NCBI GenBank assembly: GCA_021158735.1 | Contig: JAGGUC010000067.1 | Span: 1 to 32,849 of the forward strand | Direction: 5' to 3' | Origin: Desulfurococcales archaeon | GTDB lineage: Archaea; Thermoproteota; Thermoprotei_A; Sulfolobales; NBVN01 | DNA length: 32,849 nt | Shown here: piece after piece, positions 17,511 through 27,812 of the stretch | Layout: each line of letters opens with the position of its first letter | Position numbering within the stretch: the first letter of the stretch is position 1 | Notes under the pieces: model-generated | The model's input: only the letters and a program-made list of their open reading frames with translations | What the model was told of the DNA's origin: nothing | Database searches by the model: none | Position numbers and translations under genes: made by a program

Positions 17511-18643
17511 ATGTTTGGAAATACGTATTTTCGAAGTTACTTAGTTTTCATTTCTTCAAGAACCGTCAAGAACGTATTAGCTATTCAGATGACTACTCTA
17601 AATGCGGCAGAGTACTTAGGTATCGGGGAGATCGGTGCTATAATTCCCAGTAGTTTCGCGGACATAGTAATACTTAACGACTTCAAGGAATTCAAAGTAA
17701 GTGAAGTGATCATGGAAGGGCAACTACTCATCAAGAACGGAAAGTTCCCCCGCGGTCTTGGCCCGAGATTTAAATATCCTGACAAAGTATACAAAACAAT
17801 AAATATGAGGAAGTTAGAGTCTCCATCAGACTTATTGATTAGGGTTGGTGTAGATGCTGGCGTAGCTGAGGTTATTGCTATAAGGGTGGTACCCGGCAAG
17901 ACCGTAACTAGAAGAGACAGGGTGTTAGTGAAGGTGCGTAATAAATACTTGAGGGTTACGGAGAGTCAGGACATTTCTCATGTCTGTGTTATTGAGAGAC
18001 ATCATGCGACAGGGGGTACTGGTCGTAGATTCGTAACGGGGCTTAGTTTAAGGCGGGTGCAGTAGCTCGGAGCATAGCTCATGACACGCACAACATAGTG
18101 GTTGTGGGTAAGAATCCAGTGGACATGTATGTAGCAGTCAATGAACTATCTATGATGAGTGGGGGTATGGTGTGCGTAGTTAATGGTAGGGTCGTCAGCA
18201 GTTTCTGAGGTAAGGTTTTTTATAGGTCTGTGTTGGTCTTTAGTTAGGAAGTACCTCCTAGATGTGTCCCCTGTGCCGTTGGGGACGAAGGGTGCCCATG
18301 ACCTCCACGTGAAGCGACTTGTAGCCACAATGAAGTGTGGAGTAGAGGCACAACCCGTCCTAGCAAGACCTACATAGACCTAGGACGGGAAACGGTTATC
18401 GGGAAAGTTACACTACCTACTGCTGGACTCATGTCAGATAAGAGATTTGAGGAGGTGGCTCAGGATATAGAGGATTTTGCTGGTGTAATGGGGACTGTGA
18501 ACTTAAGTTATCATGCAGTCTTCATGAACATAGCACTGTTGACACCTCCTGTAATTCCTGAGATAAGAATAACTGACAGGGGTTTAGTCGATGCTGTTGA
18601 AGGCAGACTTATCGAGCCCGTGCTGAATTTCAAGGAGTCATAG
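17511..18643 (+). pseudogene. Adenine deaminase, 5'-truncated, frameshifted and interrupted
   Basis: MTTLNAAEYLGIGEIGAIIPSSFADIVIL, ERHHATGGTGRRFVTGLSL; frameshift near 18045; SIAHDTHNIVVVGKNPVDMYVAVNELSMMSGGMVCVVNGRVV; then about 200 bp of foreign sequence; then GKVTLPTAGLMSDKRFEEVA.. Confidence 0.88.
18245..18389 (+). mobile_element. Remnant of an IS200/IS605-type (tnpB) right end
   Basis: Insertion inside the adenine deaminase pseudogene. Encodes a tail resembling some archaeal TnpB C-termini (SPVPLGTKGAHDLHVKRLVATMKCGVEAQPVLARPT*). The 3' end overlaps a perfect hairpin CCCGTCCTAG (18354-18363) / CTAGGACGGG (18380-18389). Confidence 0.45.
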
Positions 18644-18698
18644 AAGTTATTCAGCATTTCTGCAGAAATAATTGATGGTGACTATATACTGTACGACC

Positions 18699-20513
18699 TT
18701 AAATAAGTCCTTTAAAGAACTTCTTCATGAGGTGCGCGAGGGCTTTCCTAGAGGTGACTATGGCGTCGTAACGTACACTTAGGAGTGACCTCAGCTTAAG
18801 CGATAAGAATCTCCTGTCAGCTAGAACTATGAAGGCCCTATCACGTCCAGACCTAATGGCCCGGCCTACAGCTTGAAGAGACCTTATTGCAGCGGGAACA
18901 GCCGTGGTTAGGTCTGTAGCTAATTTGCTTCCCAGTTTCTCACTGAGGTTTCTTCGCAGGTCACTAAGGTAGTCATCAGGCTGGGGGTACGGAACACCCA
19001 TTAAGGCAACTACCTTAATTAGTGACCTGCCCTCACCATCTAAAAGCTCTATTCCTTCAGTAAACTTACCGCTTGCTACCGCGTGAATTACTGCTTTGCT
19101 GCCGCCACTGATTATTGCGTCCAGAACTTCCGCGTAAGTTGTTCCTCTACCCTCAATTACCTGCTCCTTTACGTCAACTATGTTTATGGTTACTTCATCC
19201 ATGAACTGATAGCTAGGGTACACTGCCAGTATCACGCCCTTGTCCAACGACTCATACATTGAAGTTAGTAAGTCAGCGTACTTTAAGTACATCTCCTTAG
19301 CTCTTAACCTATAACTTGATGAAACAAATGTAACAACGGCATAAAACGTATTTTCTCTGGGAAAGACATTCCCGAATTCTTCTTCAACATCAACGTACAC
19401 GGTCACCTCACCGCATACAGAATCCATTACTTCCTTTGGAGGCATGGTCCCCGACATGAGGAGAACGCCCTTAGCCTCTGACAGCCTCTCAGTAATTATG
19501 TCGTAGTTCGTGGGTATGACCTTTAACTTCCTAATACCCTCAGCTCTATCTACGACACCGTATACTTGGAAATCATTTCTCCTCACGTAGTCCAGGAACT
19601 TAAGTACCTTATTAAGTGATGAACCAAGCCTGACGAAGTCTGCAGGCCGGACAACCAACTCTCTGAGTTGCTTGAGCTTGATCTCCATTAGGGTGTCCTC
19701 CAAGAGTTGCAGGATCCCTTCTCCAGGATGTATGAGGGCTTTCTCAATCCGCCTCAAAAGCCTAGACCTTACGTTCTTCAGAAGCTCTCTTAAGCTTACT
19801 AAGTACTTAAGGACTTCCTCACTAGGGCAGAAGTGCTTTACTTCTTTGATCGCATTATCTAGTGTTAACTCATCTAACTCACCCTCTATAATGGATTGCG
19901 GATTAAGGATTGTATGAGCTTCATCAACTATAACGTAGAAGTCACTCAAGCTTAAGTCAGTAAATGCAGTTCTGAATATTTCTTCTTGAAATAAGTACGG
20001 GTACGTAACCACTACTACCTTACTGTAGTATGCCTTACCCACGAGCGCGAAGAAGGGACATACCTTAAGCTGCGTAACTATAGAGTAAACAATTTGACGG
20101 GGGTCGCTTTCACCACCCTCAAGGATACGGGTAAGCTCGTCCTGATAGGGCACGCGGTCGAGGCTACTATAGAAGTCACATAATCCTCTAGACCTTAGGA
20201 TCCTGCAGTTCACCCAGAAATCCTCAGGCCTCACCTCAGAACCCCTCAGGAGCGGGCACATTTTACGCCCGCTGTAAATGAAGCTGAAGTCATAGCCCAG
20301 TTTCCTTGCTTCACGAATTACTGGTACCATTTCATTTCTTGTTCTTACTGCGTAAAGCACTTTTTCGGCTTCTCTATGAGCGATTAAAGCAACTACGGTC
20401 TTTCCAAATCCTGTCGGTGCCTTAAGAACAATGACGCTGCCTAAGTTCTTCCTGAGAGCTGATATAGATTCCTTCTGTCCCTTCCTGAACTTCTTATAGG
20501 GAAATTCCTTCAT
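18699..20513 (-). CDS. XPD/Rad3-like (DinG family) DNA helicase
   Basis: Walker A APTGFGKTVVAL, Fe-S cysteines (RKMCPL, NCRILRSRGLCDF, CPFF), DEAH box VIVDEAHTI, QAVGRAIRS. Confidence 0.9.
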   Translation of the reverse strand: MKEFPYKKFRKGQKESISALRKNLGSVIVLKAPTGFGKTVVALIAHREAEKVLYAVRTRNEMVPVIREARKLGYDFSFIYSGRKMCPLLRGSEVRPEDFWVNCRILRSRGLCDFYSSLDRVPYQDELTRILEGGESDPRQIVYSIVTQLKVCPFFALVGKAYYSKVVVVTYPYLFQEEIFRTAFTDLSLSDFYVIVDEAHTILNPQSIIEGELDELTLDNAIKEVKHFCPSEEVLKYLVSLRELLKNVRSRLLRRIEKALIHPGEGILQLLEDTLMEIKLKQLRELVVRPADFVRLGSSLNKVLKFLDYVRRNDFQVYGVVDRAEGIRKLKVIPTNYDIITERLSEAKGVLLMSGTMPPKEVMDSVCGEVTVYVDVEEEFGNVFPRENTFYAVVTFVSSSYRLRAKEMYLKYADLLTSMYESLDKGVILAVYPSYQFMDEVTINIVDVKEQVIEGRGTTYAEVLDAIISGGSKAVIHAVASGKFTEGIELLDGEGRSLIKVVALMGVPYPQPDDYLSDLRRNLSEKLGSKLATDLTTAVPAAIRSLQAVGRAIRSGRDRAFIVLADRRFLSLKLRSLLSVRYDAIVTSRKALAHLMKKFFKGLI

Positions 20514-20616
20514 TGCGGTAGCACCGACACTATGCAGTCGTTAATGATGTGTTCTCCAGTGTAATAAATAGTAGGAGTTACTACTAACTTTATTTTTACT
20601 TACTTAGTCGTTTATT

Positions 20617-21516
20617 GTGGTAGAGGTAGGAGGTATGGGGATTGGACTCTACACTGTGGAGAATGTATCTAAGTACTCACTCTACATAGTAAAAGTAAAG
20701 AACGTGATCTTAACTACGAAGACAAAATACCAGGAGGTTCAGATAATTGAGCTTGAAGAGTATGGGAGAGCATTAATTTTAGATGGGTATATTCAGTCTG
20801 CAGAGGCTGATGAATACATATACCACGAGACATTAGTTCACCCTGTAATGGTGACTCACCCAAACCCGAGGAGGGTACTAATCATAGGGGGCGGTGAGGG
20901 AGCTACCTTAAGGGAAGTTCTCAAGCATGGCTGTGTGGAGGAGGCCGTCATGGTTGATATTGATGGGGAGCTTGTTGAGCTGGCCAAGAAGTACTTAGAC
21001 TTCATGCATCAGGGCGCGTTCTCTGACCCAAGAGCGAAGGTTATTATTAGCGATGGAATGAAGTACGTTAATGAGTGTGGTAGCTCAGTTTTTGATGTCG
21101 TCATCATAGACCTGACAGACCCTTACAGCTCGGAGATAGCTAAGTCACTGTATACTAAAGAATTCTACACCGATGTTAAGAATATACTGAAGGAGGATGG
21201 ACTAATAGTTACTCAGGCTGGCAACTCGTTCTTCTATACGGACGTATACTTGTACGTACTGAATAACTTGAAAGCAGTATTTCCTATAATCAGAGAGTAC
21301 TGGCAGTGGGTGCCGTCCTTCGGGTATGCGTGCAATTACATCATTGGTTCGCTAAAGTACGACCCGGCTGAGGTGGGTGAGGATAAGGTAGATGGGGTGC
21401 TCAGGGAGAGAGGTGTCAGAACAAAAATGTATTGTGGTGCCCACCACATAGCATTATTTAAGGAACCCATAGTTCATGGAAGGACTGTTGTTAGACAGCT
21501 GAAGTCGGACAGTTGA
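20617..21516 (+). CDS. speE: Spermidine synthase / polyamine aminopropyltransferase
   Basis: ALILDGYIQSAEADEYIYHETLVHP, VLIIGGGEGATLREVLKH, VVIIDLTDPY. Confidence 0.93.
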   Translation: MVEVGGMGIGLYTVENVSKYSLYIVKVKNVILTTKTKYQEVQIIELEEYGRALILDGYIQSAEADEYIYHETLVHPVMVTHPNPRRVLIIGGGEGATLREVLKHGCVEEAVMVDIDGELVELAKKYLDFMHQGAFSDPRAKVIISDGMKYVNECGSSVFDVVIIDLTDPYSSEIAKSLYTKEFYTDVKNILKEDGLIVTQAGNSFFYTDVYLYVLNNLKAVFPIIREYWQWVPSFGYACNYIIGSLKYDPAEVGEDKVDGVLRERGVRTKMYCGAHHIALFKEPIVHGRTVVRQLKSDS

Positions 21517-21544
21517 TATGAGCAGGTAATTGGTTCATACTACC

Positions 21545-22855
21545 CTATTTGGGTCTCACATGCCCCCATTTTCTCAGTGCTTCAGACAGCTCCTTATGTG
21601 TCTTAGCGTACTCCTCAAGCGGTGTGTTACTTAGGTAAGCCTCAATAGCCTGTCTGACTGCCATGCCCCCAGCTCTTGTCCCCCATGGATGCCCGGTAAC
21701 GCCTCCTCCCACCTGAATCAGTATGTCTACACCCATAAAGTCAAGTACTTGATGTAGGATTCCTGGGTGAAGCCCGCCTGAAGCTACGGGTAATACGGGC
21801 TTTAGTCCATACCATTTCTGCGTTTCTTTAATTGACTTAGCTTCTGGTTTGAATTCCTCTCTGGTCATAACATTCACGGTTTCCCGCAATTCTGCCATGT
21901 CGGCCTCCATCTTACCTACATTAGTGCCTACATGAATGTGGTCAACACCAGCTAATCTAGCTATCTTAGCTATTAAGTAAAACGAAACACCATGTTCCTT
22001 ACTTCTAGTGAATGCTGCATGGAATGCTCTGTGAGCATGGATAGCTAGTTTTAAGTCTTCGGCCTCCTCTCTCACAGTCTGAAGTGCTGCCCAGCCAGCA
22101 CATAAGATGTCGATCATGATGAAGTTATTGCCGTGATCAGCTACGGCCTTCATACGTCTAAGCATCTCACGTGTCTCAGCAGTTATGTTTACTAAGTAGC
22201 CTTTTCTCTCACCAGTTTCTTTTTCAGCTTTTTCTAGTGCCTTGACTACAGCGGCTAGTCTTTTCTCGAACTTATTGAAGCTTTGACTAGTCAGGTTTTC
22301 ATCATCTTTAATTAGGTCTACCCCTCCAGTAGCTATTTCGTACGCTACTTGAGCGTATTCTTCTGTTGTGAGTCCTACTTTAGGCTTAGGGACGGTAGCT
22401 AGTATGGGTCTGCCATGTACCTTCAGAATATCCCTGACACCCTTCACACCGAACTGCGGCCCTAGGAAGGACTTGACGTACTTTTCAGGGAACTTGATGT
22501 CAATAACTCTCAGTGCTTTGATAGCTCTCATGCCGAAGATATTGCCTAGGAGTGAGCTGAATAGCTGGGGTATGGAACCAAGCTCAAAGAGGTCTAACGG
22601 GTAAGCTACCTTAATTAGCCCGTCCTCACTCATGTAGTATACCTTCGCCATTAAATTCTTTATGTGGTCTTTGAGAGTAGTTAGTGTTGTCCAGGTGCCT
22701 ACACTGCTTTCTGAAGCAACCCTACCTGCAGCATCTGCTAAGCTGACACCTGGAGCTGGCCTTACCTTAAATACGGCGATTACATCGTGGGTTCCCGGAG
22801 TATATGATAAGTCGATGAAGTCTCTATACCATTCGAAATCTTGGTCTTCACTCAA
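21545..22855 (-). CDS. rbcL: RuBisCO large chain, archaeal (form III-like)
   Basis: GGVDLIKDDENLTSQSFNKFEKR, PVASGGLHPGILHQVLDFMGVDILIQVGGGVTGHPWGTRAGGMAVRQAIEA. Confidence 0.95.
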   Translation of the reverse strand: MSEDQDFEWYRDFIDLSYTPGTHDVIAVFKVRPAPGVSLADAAGRVASESSVGTWTTLTTLKDHIKNLMAKVYYMSEDGLIKVAYPLDLFELGSIPQLFSSLLGNIFGMRAIKALRVIDIKFPEKYVKSFLGPQFGVKGVRDILKVHGRPILATVPKPKVGLTTEEYAQVAYEIATGGVDLIKDDENLTSQSFNKFEKRLAAVVKALEKAEKETGERKGYLVNITAETREMLRRMKAVADHGNNFIMIDILCAGWAALQTVREEAEDLKLAIHAHRAFHAAFTRSKEHGVSFYLIAKIARLAGVDHIHVGTNVGKMEADMAELRETVNVMTREEFKPEAKSIKETQKWYGLKPVLPVASGGLHPGILHQVLDFMGVDILIQVGGGVTGHPWGTRAGGMAVRQAIEAYLSNTPLEEYAKTHKELSEALRKWGHVRPK

Positions 22856-22903
22856 GACCTAACCCATTTAGGTATTCTACACCACTGTATTTAACCCCTA
22901 ATA

Positions 22904-23863
22904 TTACACTTGTTCCGTAGTAGACTTGATCATCTCATGCACTCTCTTCGATATGTTAATGATTCTCTTACTAACTTCTGATTCAGGATATGCGAGTGTT
23001 ATGGGGGTGCCGCTGTCGTTTGCTTCAGCTATGCGAGGGTCCAAGGGTATTTCCCCTAGGAACTCTATATTGTACTTTTCAGCTATTTCTTTTCCTGTTC
23101 CCTTCCCCAGCAACTTGTAGAGGGTCTTGCACTTAGGGCAGTAGAATCCTGACATGTTTTCTATTACACCAATGGGTCTGATACCAACCTGCTTAGCGAA
23201 AGCTATAGACCTGCCGACAACCTCTATGGATATTTCTGAAGGTATCGTTACAAAAAGGGCGCCATCAACTTTAGGTAAGTACTGAGCTACTGTTAATGCC
23301 TCATCACCCGTTCCGGGAGGCATGTCAATTACTAGGAAGTCGAGCTCACCCCAATTAACATCACTTACGAACTGCATGATGGCGGTAGTCTTAAGTGGTC
23401 CGCGCCAGACGACGGGTGTGTCGCTACTGGGTAGGAGGAAGTCTAACGACATAACCTTAACGCCGAGTGGACCTACAGCAGGCTCTATACCTTCAGTAGT
23501 TACTATAAGTTTTCTTCCCTTCAGTCCGAGCATCTTGGGTGCGGATGGGCCGTGGAAGTCAACATCCATCAGTCCAACCTTAAGGTTCAGTGAGGCTAGG
23601 GCTACAGCTAAGTTGGACGCGATAAAAGACTTCCCTACACCTCCTTTACCAGACATTATCACCAACCTGTGCTTCACTAACTTCATTTTCTCCTCAATAA
23701 TCTTGAGCCTCTCACGTACTTGTGGCGGAATAAAACGTGGTTTGCTTTCACTGGACACGGTATTCACCAGAATTAAATGGGTGGTACGGTAATTTAAGTA
23801 ATTGCGTGGGTACTTCAAATGCACTTGAGTATAGCTCTGTTGGTCTGTTAGCTCGTAGTGCAT
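22904..23863 (-). CDS. Mrp/NBP35-family Fe-S carrier ATPase (true start probably downstream, about 23760)
   Basis: VIMSGKGGVGKSFIASNLAVALA, LMDVDFHGPSAPKMLG, DMPPGTGDEALTV, GVIENMSGFYCPKC. Confidence 0.92.
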   Translation of the reverse strand: MHYELTDQQSYTQVHLKYPRNYLNYRTTHLILVNTVSSESKPRFIPPQVRERLKIIEEKMKLVKHRLVIMSGKGGVGKSFIASNLAVALASLNLKVGLMDVDFHGPSAPKMLGLKGRKLIVTTEGIEPAVGPLGVKVMSLDFLLPSSDTPVVWRGPLKTTAIMQFVSDVNWGELDFLVIDMPPGTGDEALTVAQYLPKVDGALFVTIPSEISIEVVGRSIAFAKQVGIRPIGVIENMSGFYCPKCKTLYKLLGKGTGKEIAEKYNIEFLGEIPLDPRIAEANDSGTPITLAYPESEVSKRIINISKRVHEMIKSTTEQV

Positions 23864-24666
23864 TACCTCTCTATGACATGTATGGATCTTAGTTCTATTG
23901 TTGTTACACTGCCATTTATGCTGAGGATGAGTTTTACGGGTAATTTAAATTTGTTTTCATACCATACTGTAGCAGTAATGCTATACGCAGTGGTGTTGCT
24001 TAACGGTAGCGAGTAGGTGTACCTAATCTTAATCGTGCTCGCATTTCCTAGTTTACCTAAGTCAAGTACCTCACTTCCCATGAGCTCTTTACTTAAGTTA
24101 CCTCTCAAGGTTCGGTTAAGGACTTCATAATTTAAGAACATATTTGAGATATTGTCTGTGTAGCCGTATAGCGTGTTAACCCCTGTCAGCATCAGCAGGT
24201 CAATTAAGTATGGTGCTCTAAGGTATAGTATGTGGTAGCCGCTGATAGTCTTATTTTCTGTTGTCGTCTCATTACCGACCTTTGTTCCTGCAGGTATTGT
24301 TACTTCGTAGTAAAAGATCCTGACTTGAATAAAATCCTTAACACCCATGACATAGTTTCCGCAGGGCACGTCCCCCCTTACGTAGTACCATAAGTCAATA
24401 CTAACATTGCTGTTATTCTGCACAACGACTTTCTCCAAACCTTCATATAGCCTACTGATGTCCTCCACAGCTTCTATGCCTTCCTGCTTCTGCATTGAAG
24501 CATAAACAAGATTATAGCCCACATAAGCAATCACAGCAATAATGACTATCACAGCTACTATGTCCCACCGCACACGCTTCAACCTGAGAGAAGGACCCTT
24601 CCTAACCTTCTTTTTCTTAATTATCTTACCTGTTTCCTTTTCCTTGCGTTTACCCACAACAAGCAC
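23863..24666 (-). CDS. Hypothetical membrane-anchored extracytoplasmic protein
   Basis: Basic N-terminus, single TM (WDIVAVIVIIAVIAYVGYNLVY), long polar beta-rich domain. Confidence 0.7.
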   Translation of the reverse strand: MLVVGKRKEKETGKIIKKKKVRKGPSLRLKRVRWDIVAVIVIIAVIAYVGYNLVYASMQKQEGIEAVEDISRLYEGLEKVVVQNNSNVSIDLWYYVRGDVPCGNYVMGVKDFIQVRIFYYEVTIPAGTKVGNETTTENKTISGYHILYLRAPYLIDLLMLTGVNTLYGYTDNISNMFLNYEVLNRTLRGNLSKELMGSEVLDLGKLGNASTIKIRYTYSLPLSNTTAYSITATVWYENKFKLPVKLILSINGSVTTIELRSIHVIER

Positions 24667-24779
24667 CTCAACTACAGATTAAGTTAGCGTAAACCCTATT
24701 TAATATTTAAGAACCAGAAATAATAATCACAGAGAAAAATTTAACTACAGAGTAGATAAAGTAGTTAGTGCTGAAGGAA

Positions 24780-24855
24780 GCCGCCGTAGCTCAGCCGGTA
24801 GAGCGCCGGCCTCGTAAGCCGGTGGTCGCGGGTTCAAATCCCGCCGGCGGCTCCA
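24780..24855 (+). tRNA. tRNA-Thr (anticodon CGT), CCA encoded
   Basis: GCCGCCG TA GCTC AGCCGGTA GAGC G CCGGC CTCGTAA GCCGG TGGTC GCGGG TTCAAAT CCCGC CGGCGGC T CCA folds as a complete 76-nt cloverleaf. Confidence 0.97.
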
Positions 24856-24898
24856 CTCACCCTAAGTTCTTCATGAAAACTTATATACCCCTCAGGCG

Positions 24899-24926
24899 GT
24901 TCCCGTTTCTTGGAGGTTCCGGGAAC
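24899..24926 (+). promoter_or_regulatory. Inverted repeat bracketing the integrase Shine-Dalgarno
   Basis: GTTCCCG (24899-24905) / CGGGAAC (24920-24926), with GGAGGT (24912-24917) in the loop and GTG start at 24929; TATA-like TTATATACC near 24881. Confidence 0.5.
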
Positions 24927-24928
24927 TC

Positions 24929-26212
24929 GTGTTCGAACTCGGTTCTGATGTTGAGTGGTATGAGAGGGTTAGGGTTGAAGCTTTAGGTGACGATGTTAGG
25001 CTTAGTATTTTAAGGGCTGTTAAGAATAAGCTTGGATTTAATGGGGCTTGTAGTGCTTTAGGTATTGCTAAGTCAAGCCTCCATAGGTATCTTTCAGGTA
25101 AGCGTAAGATACCTAGTGATGTTGTTAAGAAGGCGCTTAGACACCTTGAGAGGGAGGAGTTTGAATCCATTGTTAGTGAATGGGATAAACTCAGGGCTCT
25201 AGGTGTTATAAGCGATAAGGGAGTTGTAGATTATGGTCTTGCACTTAAGATACTGGGGCTAGCATCTAAAGACGAGTACTTAAAGAATGCTATCTTGAAA
25301 TTTGTCGTCCAAGAATTTAGAGACGATCTTAGGAAAATGCTTGGAATAAGTTTTGTAGGAATTAAGCTGGAGTGGAGTGAGAATTTCGAATACTTCCTCA
25401 TGGAGCGTAAGAAACGTAGGAAAGTAAAAGACCCAGAAACACTAAAATACTATAAAAGCCTATTCGAAAAGTACTTGCAGGGTAAGGAGCTTTCAGAGAA
25501 GCTAATAGACTATGTAGTTAACCATCCAAATAGGTGGCTTAGAAACGTGTTTAGACACTACATACAGTACCTATACTTTAAGAGGAAAATATCACCTGAA
25601 ACATTTGGTTGGATTATGGAGGTTGTTCCTAGCAGGAGCTACAAGCTAGATGTGAGGCCATACCAGATATCTCTAGAAGACTTGAGGAAAACATTAGCAT
25701 TCCTTAAAGAGAAACACCAGCTATACTACACGATCTACAAAGCCATGCTTGAGTCAGGTGCTAGGTTCGAACATGTACTTAGGATGTTTGAAAAATGGAA
25801 TCCTAGCGAAGTAATTGAAATCCCAGGGTTAAACATTATTACCAAGAGGCTTGTATGTTTCGAGGATAGAGGTTTCTGCAGATACTACATGGGCTTAAGG
25901 GGTTCTGAGAAACCATGTGAGTGGGTGTACTTCAGCGCAGACACACTCAAACTACTACGGGAATTCGCTTCTAAACACGTCAACAGACACCAGGTCAGTA
26001 AGTACGCTAAGAGGCACAACCTGATACTGCCCAAATACATGAGGAAGGCTTCGTGGAGGCTTATGGTGAAGGCCGTGCCTAGGGAAGTAGCTAGGTTCAT
26101 CCAGTCTAGGTTCGGGGAGCTTAGAGTTAGTGAGGCGAGGTACGAGGACTTACTTGGTGAGGCTGATGAGGAGTATCCCAAATATCTAGGGATGGTTAGG
26201 GAGTACCTGTAA
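24929..26212 (+). CDS. Archaeal tyrosine recombinase / integrase with N-terminal HTH
   Basis: 427 aa starting 74 bp after the tRNA-Thr 3' end. Candidate catalytic residues: Arg in LESGARFEHVLRM, KYMRKASWRLM, Tyr in EARYEDL. Confidence 0.8.
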   Translation: MFELGSDVEWYERVRVEALGDDVRLSILRAVKNKLGFNGACSALGIAKSSLHRYLSGKRKIPSDVVKKALRHLEREEFESIVSEWDKLRALGVISDKGVVDYGLALKILGLASKDEYLKNAILKFVVQEFRDDLRKMLGISFVGIKLEWSENFEYFLMERKKRRKVKDPETLKYYKSLFEKYLQGKELSEKLIDYVVNHPNRWLRNVFRHYIQYLYFKRKISPETFGWIMEVVPSRSYKLDVRPYQISLEDLRKTLAFLKEKHQLYYTIYKAMLESGARFEHVLRMFEKWNPSEVIEIPGLNIITKRLVCFEDRGFCRYYMGLRGSEKPCEWVYFSADTLKLLREFASKHVNRHQVSKYAKRHNLILPKYMRKASWRLMVKAVPREVARFIQSRFGELRVSEARYEDLLGEADEEYPKYLGMVREYL

Positions 26213-26373
26213 TTTAATTCACTAGGTACTCAAGACTTCAGGGGGACACAGGTCTATACGACCTAAGCATAACCGCACACTGCTCAACAACCAGCAAAGG
26301 TAGCTAACCTAGAGTTCTTTGCCGTAGTAACTTATTAGGTTCTGGCGGTAGCTTAGGTGGGTAGTAGATTTGC

Positions 26374-26523
26374 GTGCTAGGTGTTGTTAAGTTAGAGGAA
26401 GTCTACGTTAAAGCACCTACCGGTACGGAGGGGGCTGTGGGTGTGTACCTAGTTAAGTGCCTTAACTGCAGAGAGCTCTACATACTACCCACACGGATAC
26501 ACCCAATCCCTGCAGTACCCTAA
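26374..26523 (+). CDS. Small CxxC protein (49 aa)
   Basis: My reading from GTG: VLGVVKLEEVYVKAPTGTEGAVGVYLVKCLNCRELYILPTRIHPIPAVP*. Not in the ORF track. Confidence 0.35.
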   Translation: MLGVVKLEEVYVKAPTGTEGAVGVYLVKCLNCRELYILPTRIHPIPAVP

Positions 26524-26681
26524 ACGGCGTAAGAACCTACCTCTAAGTGATGTACGTTGAGTAAGGATAGTTGACTATACATACCTATGTTTAATGATTA
26601 TCCATTGATGACGCCTTCGCCGACTGACACCTCCCACGCTACGTAACCCAATTACATTATTAGGAGTAACTTTTTGTCTGA

Positions 26682-27593
26682 ATGCAGCTATGTTATCTTG
26701 AGGTGTTAAGTGTGAGTGGACCTAAGCTTAGGGCCTTAGTTATAGGGTTAATAGCCTCACTCCTGCTATGCCTTAGTATGTTAGGTACTCCCATGTTAAC
26801 AGCCGCTTCATCCTCTATAGAGACTAATAAGGATGTGTATAGGGTAGGGGACGTTATGACTATTACTGTTAGAGATCCTAATGCAAACGTTAATAGATTC
26901 TTTGCTGATACAATTGAGGTTATAGTTAAGTCAACAAGCGATCTCGGAGGGATTAAGGTAGTATTAACTGAGACTGGGGCCGATACTGGAGTGTTTAAAG
27001 GTAGTGTGCTCTTGTCGGGTGCATTAGCAGTAGGACTTAATACATTATACGTTAAGCCTGGGGATGAAATAACGATAGTTTATGGTGGCATCACACATAA
27101 GGTACGGGTAGCATCTCATGAGGCTGTGATTGTAACCACAACTGCGACTACAGCACCTACTAAAACTGCGCCTCCTAAGACTATAAGTAGAACCGAGGCT
27201 TTAGTGCCTAGCGAAATTACGAATGTTACTATCACCACCAACGTCACTATACCGGTAGCTCCACCGGTAAAAGTAGTTAACGAGTCCCTTGAAGAACTAA
27301 TCTTAATGCTTAAGGAGCTTAAGGAGGATCTAAAGACCCTTAAAGATTCTAAGATGGCTCTAGTGAGGATTCAAGCAGTTGCTTCAATAATAGCTGAGAA
27401 GGCGTATGAGGAGGCTAAAGCCGGTAATTTAGAGGATGCTAAAGAACTAGCCTTAACTGCTCTAAACATGACACGTGGAGTTATAAAAGCTTATGATGAA
27501 AAAGCTGAGGTAGTTAAGAAGTATTCAGAATCATTTGAAAACATATGTGAAGCACTAGCAGAGCTCATTAGAGCATACACAGGGTCAAGCTAA
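26682..27593 (+). CDS. Secreted Ig-like/S-layer-type protein with helical C-terminus
   Basis: Signal-like hydrophobic N-terminus, SSIETNKDVYRVGDVMTITVRDPNAN, Thr/Pro linker, long charged helix. Confidence 0.7.
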   Translation: MQLCYLEVLSVSGPKLRALVIGLIASLLLCLSMLGTPMLTAASSSIETNKDVYRVGDVMTITVRDPNANVNRFFADTIEVIVKSTSDLGGIKVVLTETGADTGVFKGSVLLSGALAVGLNTLYVKPGDEITIVYGGITHKVRVASHEAVIVTTTATTAPTKTAPPKTISRTEALVPSEITNVTITTNVTIPVAPPVKVVNESLEELILMLKELKEDLKTLKDSKMALVRIQAVASIIAEKAYEEAKAGNLEDAKELALTALNMTRGVIKAYDEKAEVVKKYSESFENICEALAELIRAYTGSS

Positions 27594-27812
27594 GCATGGT
27601 TTAACGCCCATGTCATTGTAATGCCATAAACCCCAAACACTCTTTTTACCTTCATGGATTTCTACGCATAATGTGAGACTACCTACAATCCAATGTAATG
27701 TAGAACAGTAACTACCTCATAGAGTCTGGGGCGAGTTTATGAGTAACTCCTCATTGTGAGTTAGTATGTGAAATTTTATGTGAAAAGCCTTCATTCATGC
27801 TTTGCTAAAGCT

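Noticed and set aside
26606-26627. C/D-box sRNA (TGATGA, 12 nt, CTGA)
   Set aside because: Spacing fits one half of a C/D guide, but I could not find a correctly spaced partner C and D' pair on either side; probably chance.
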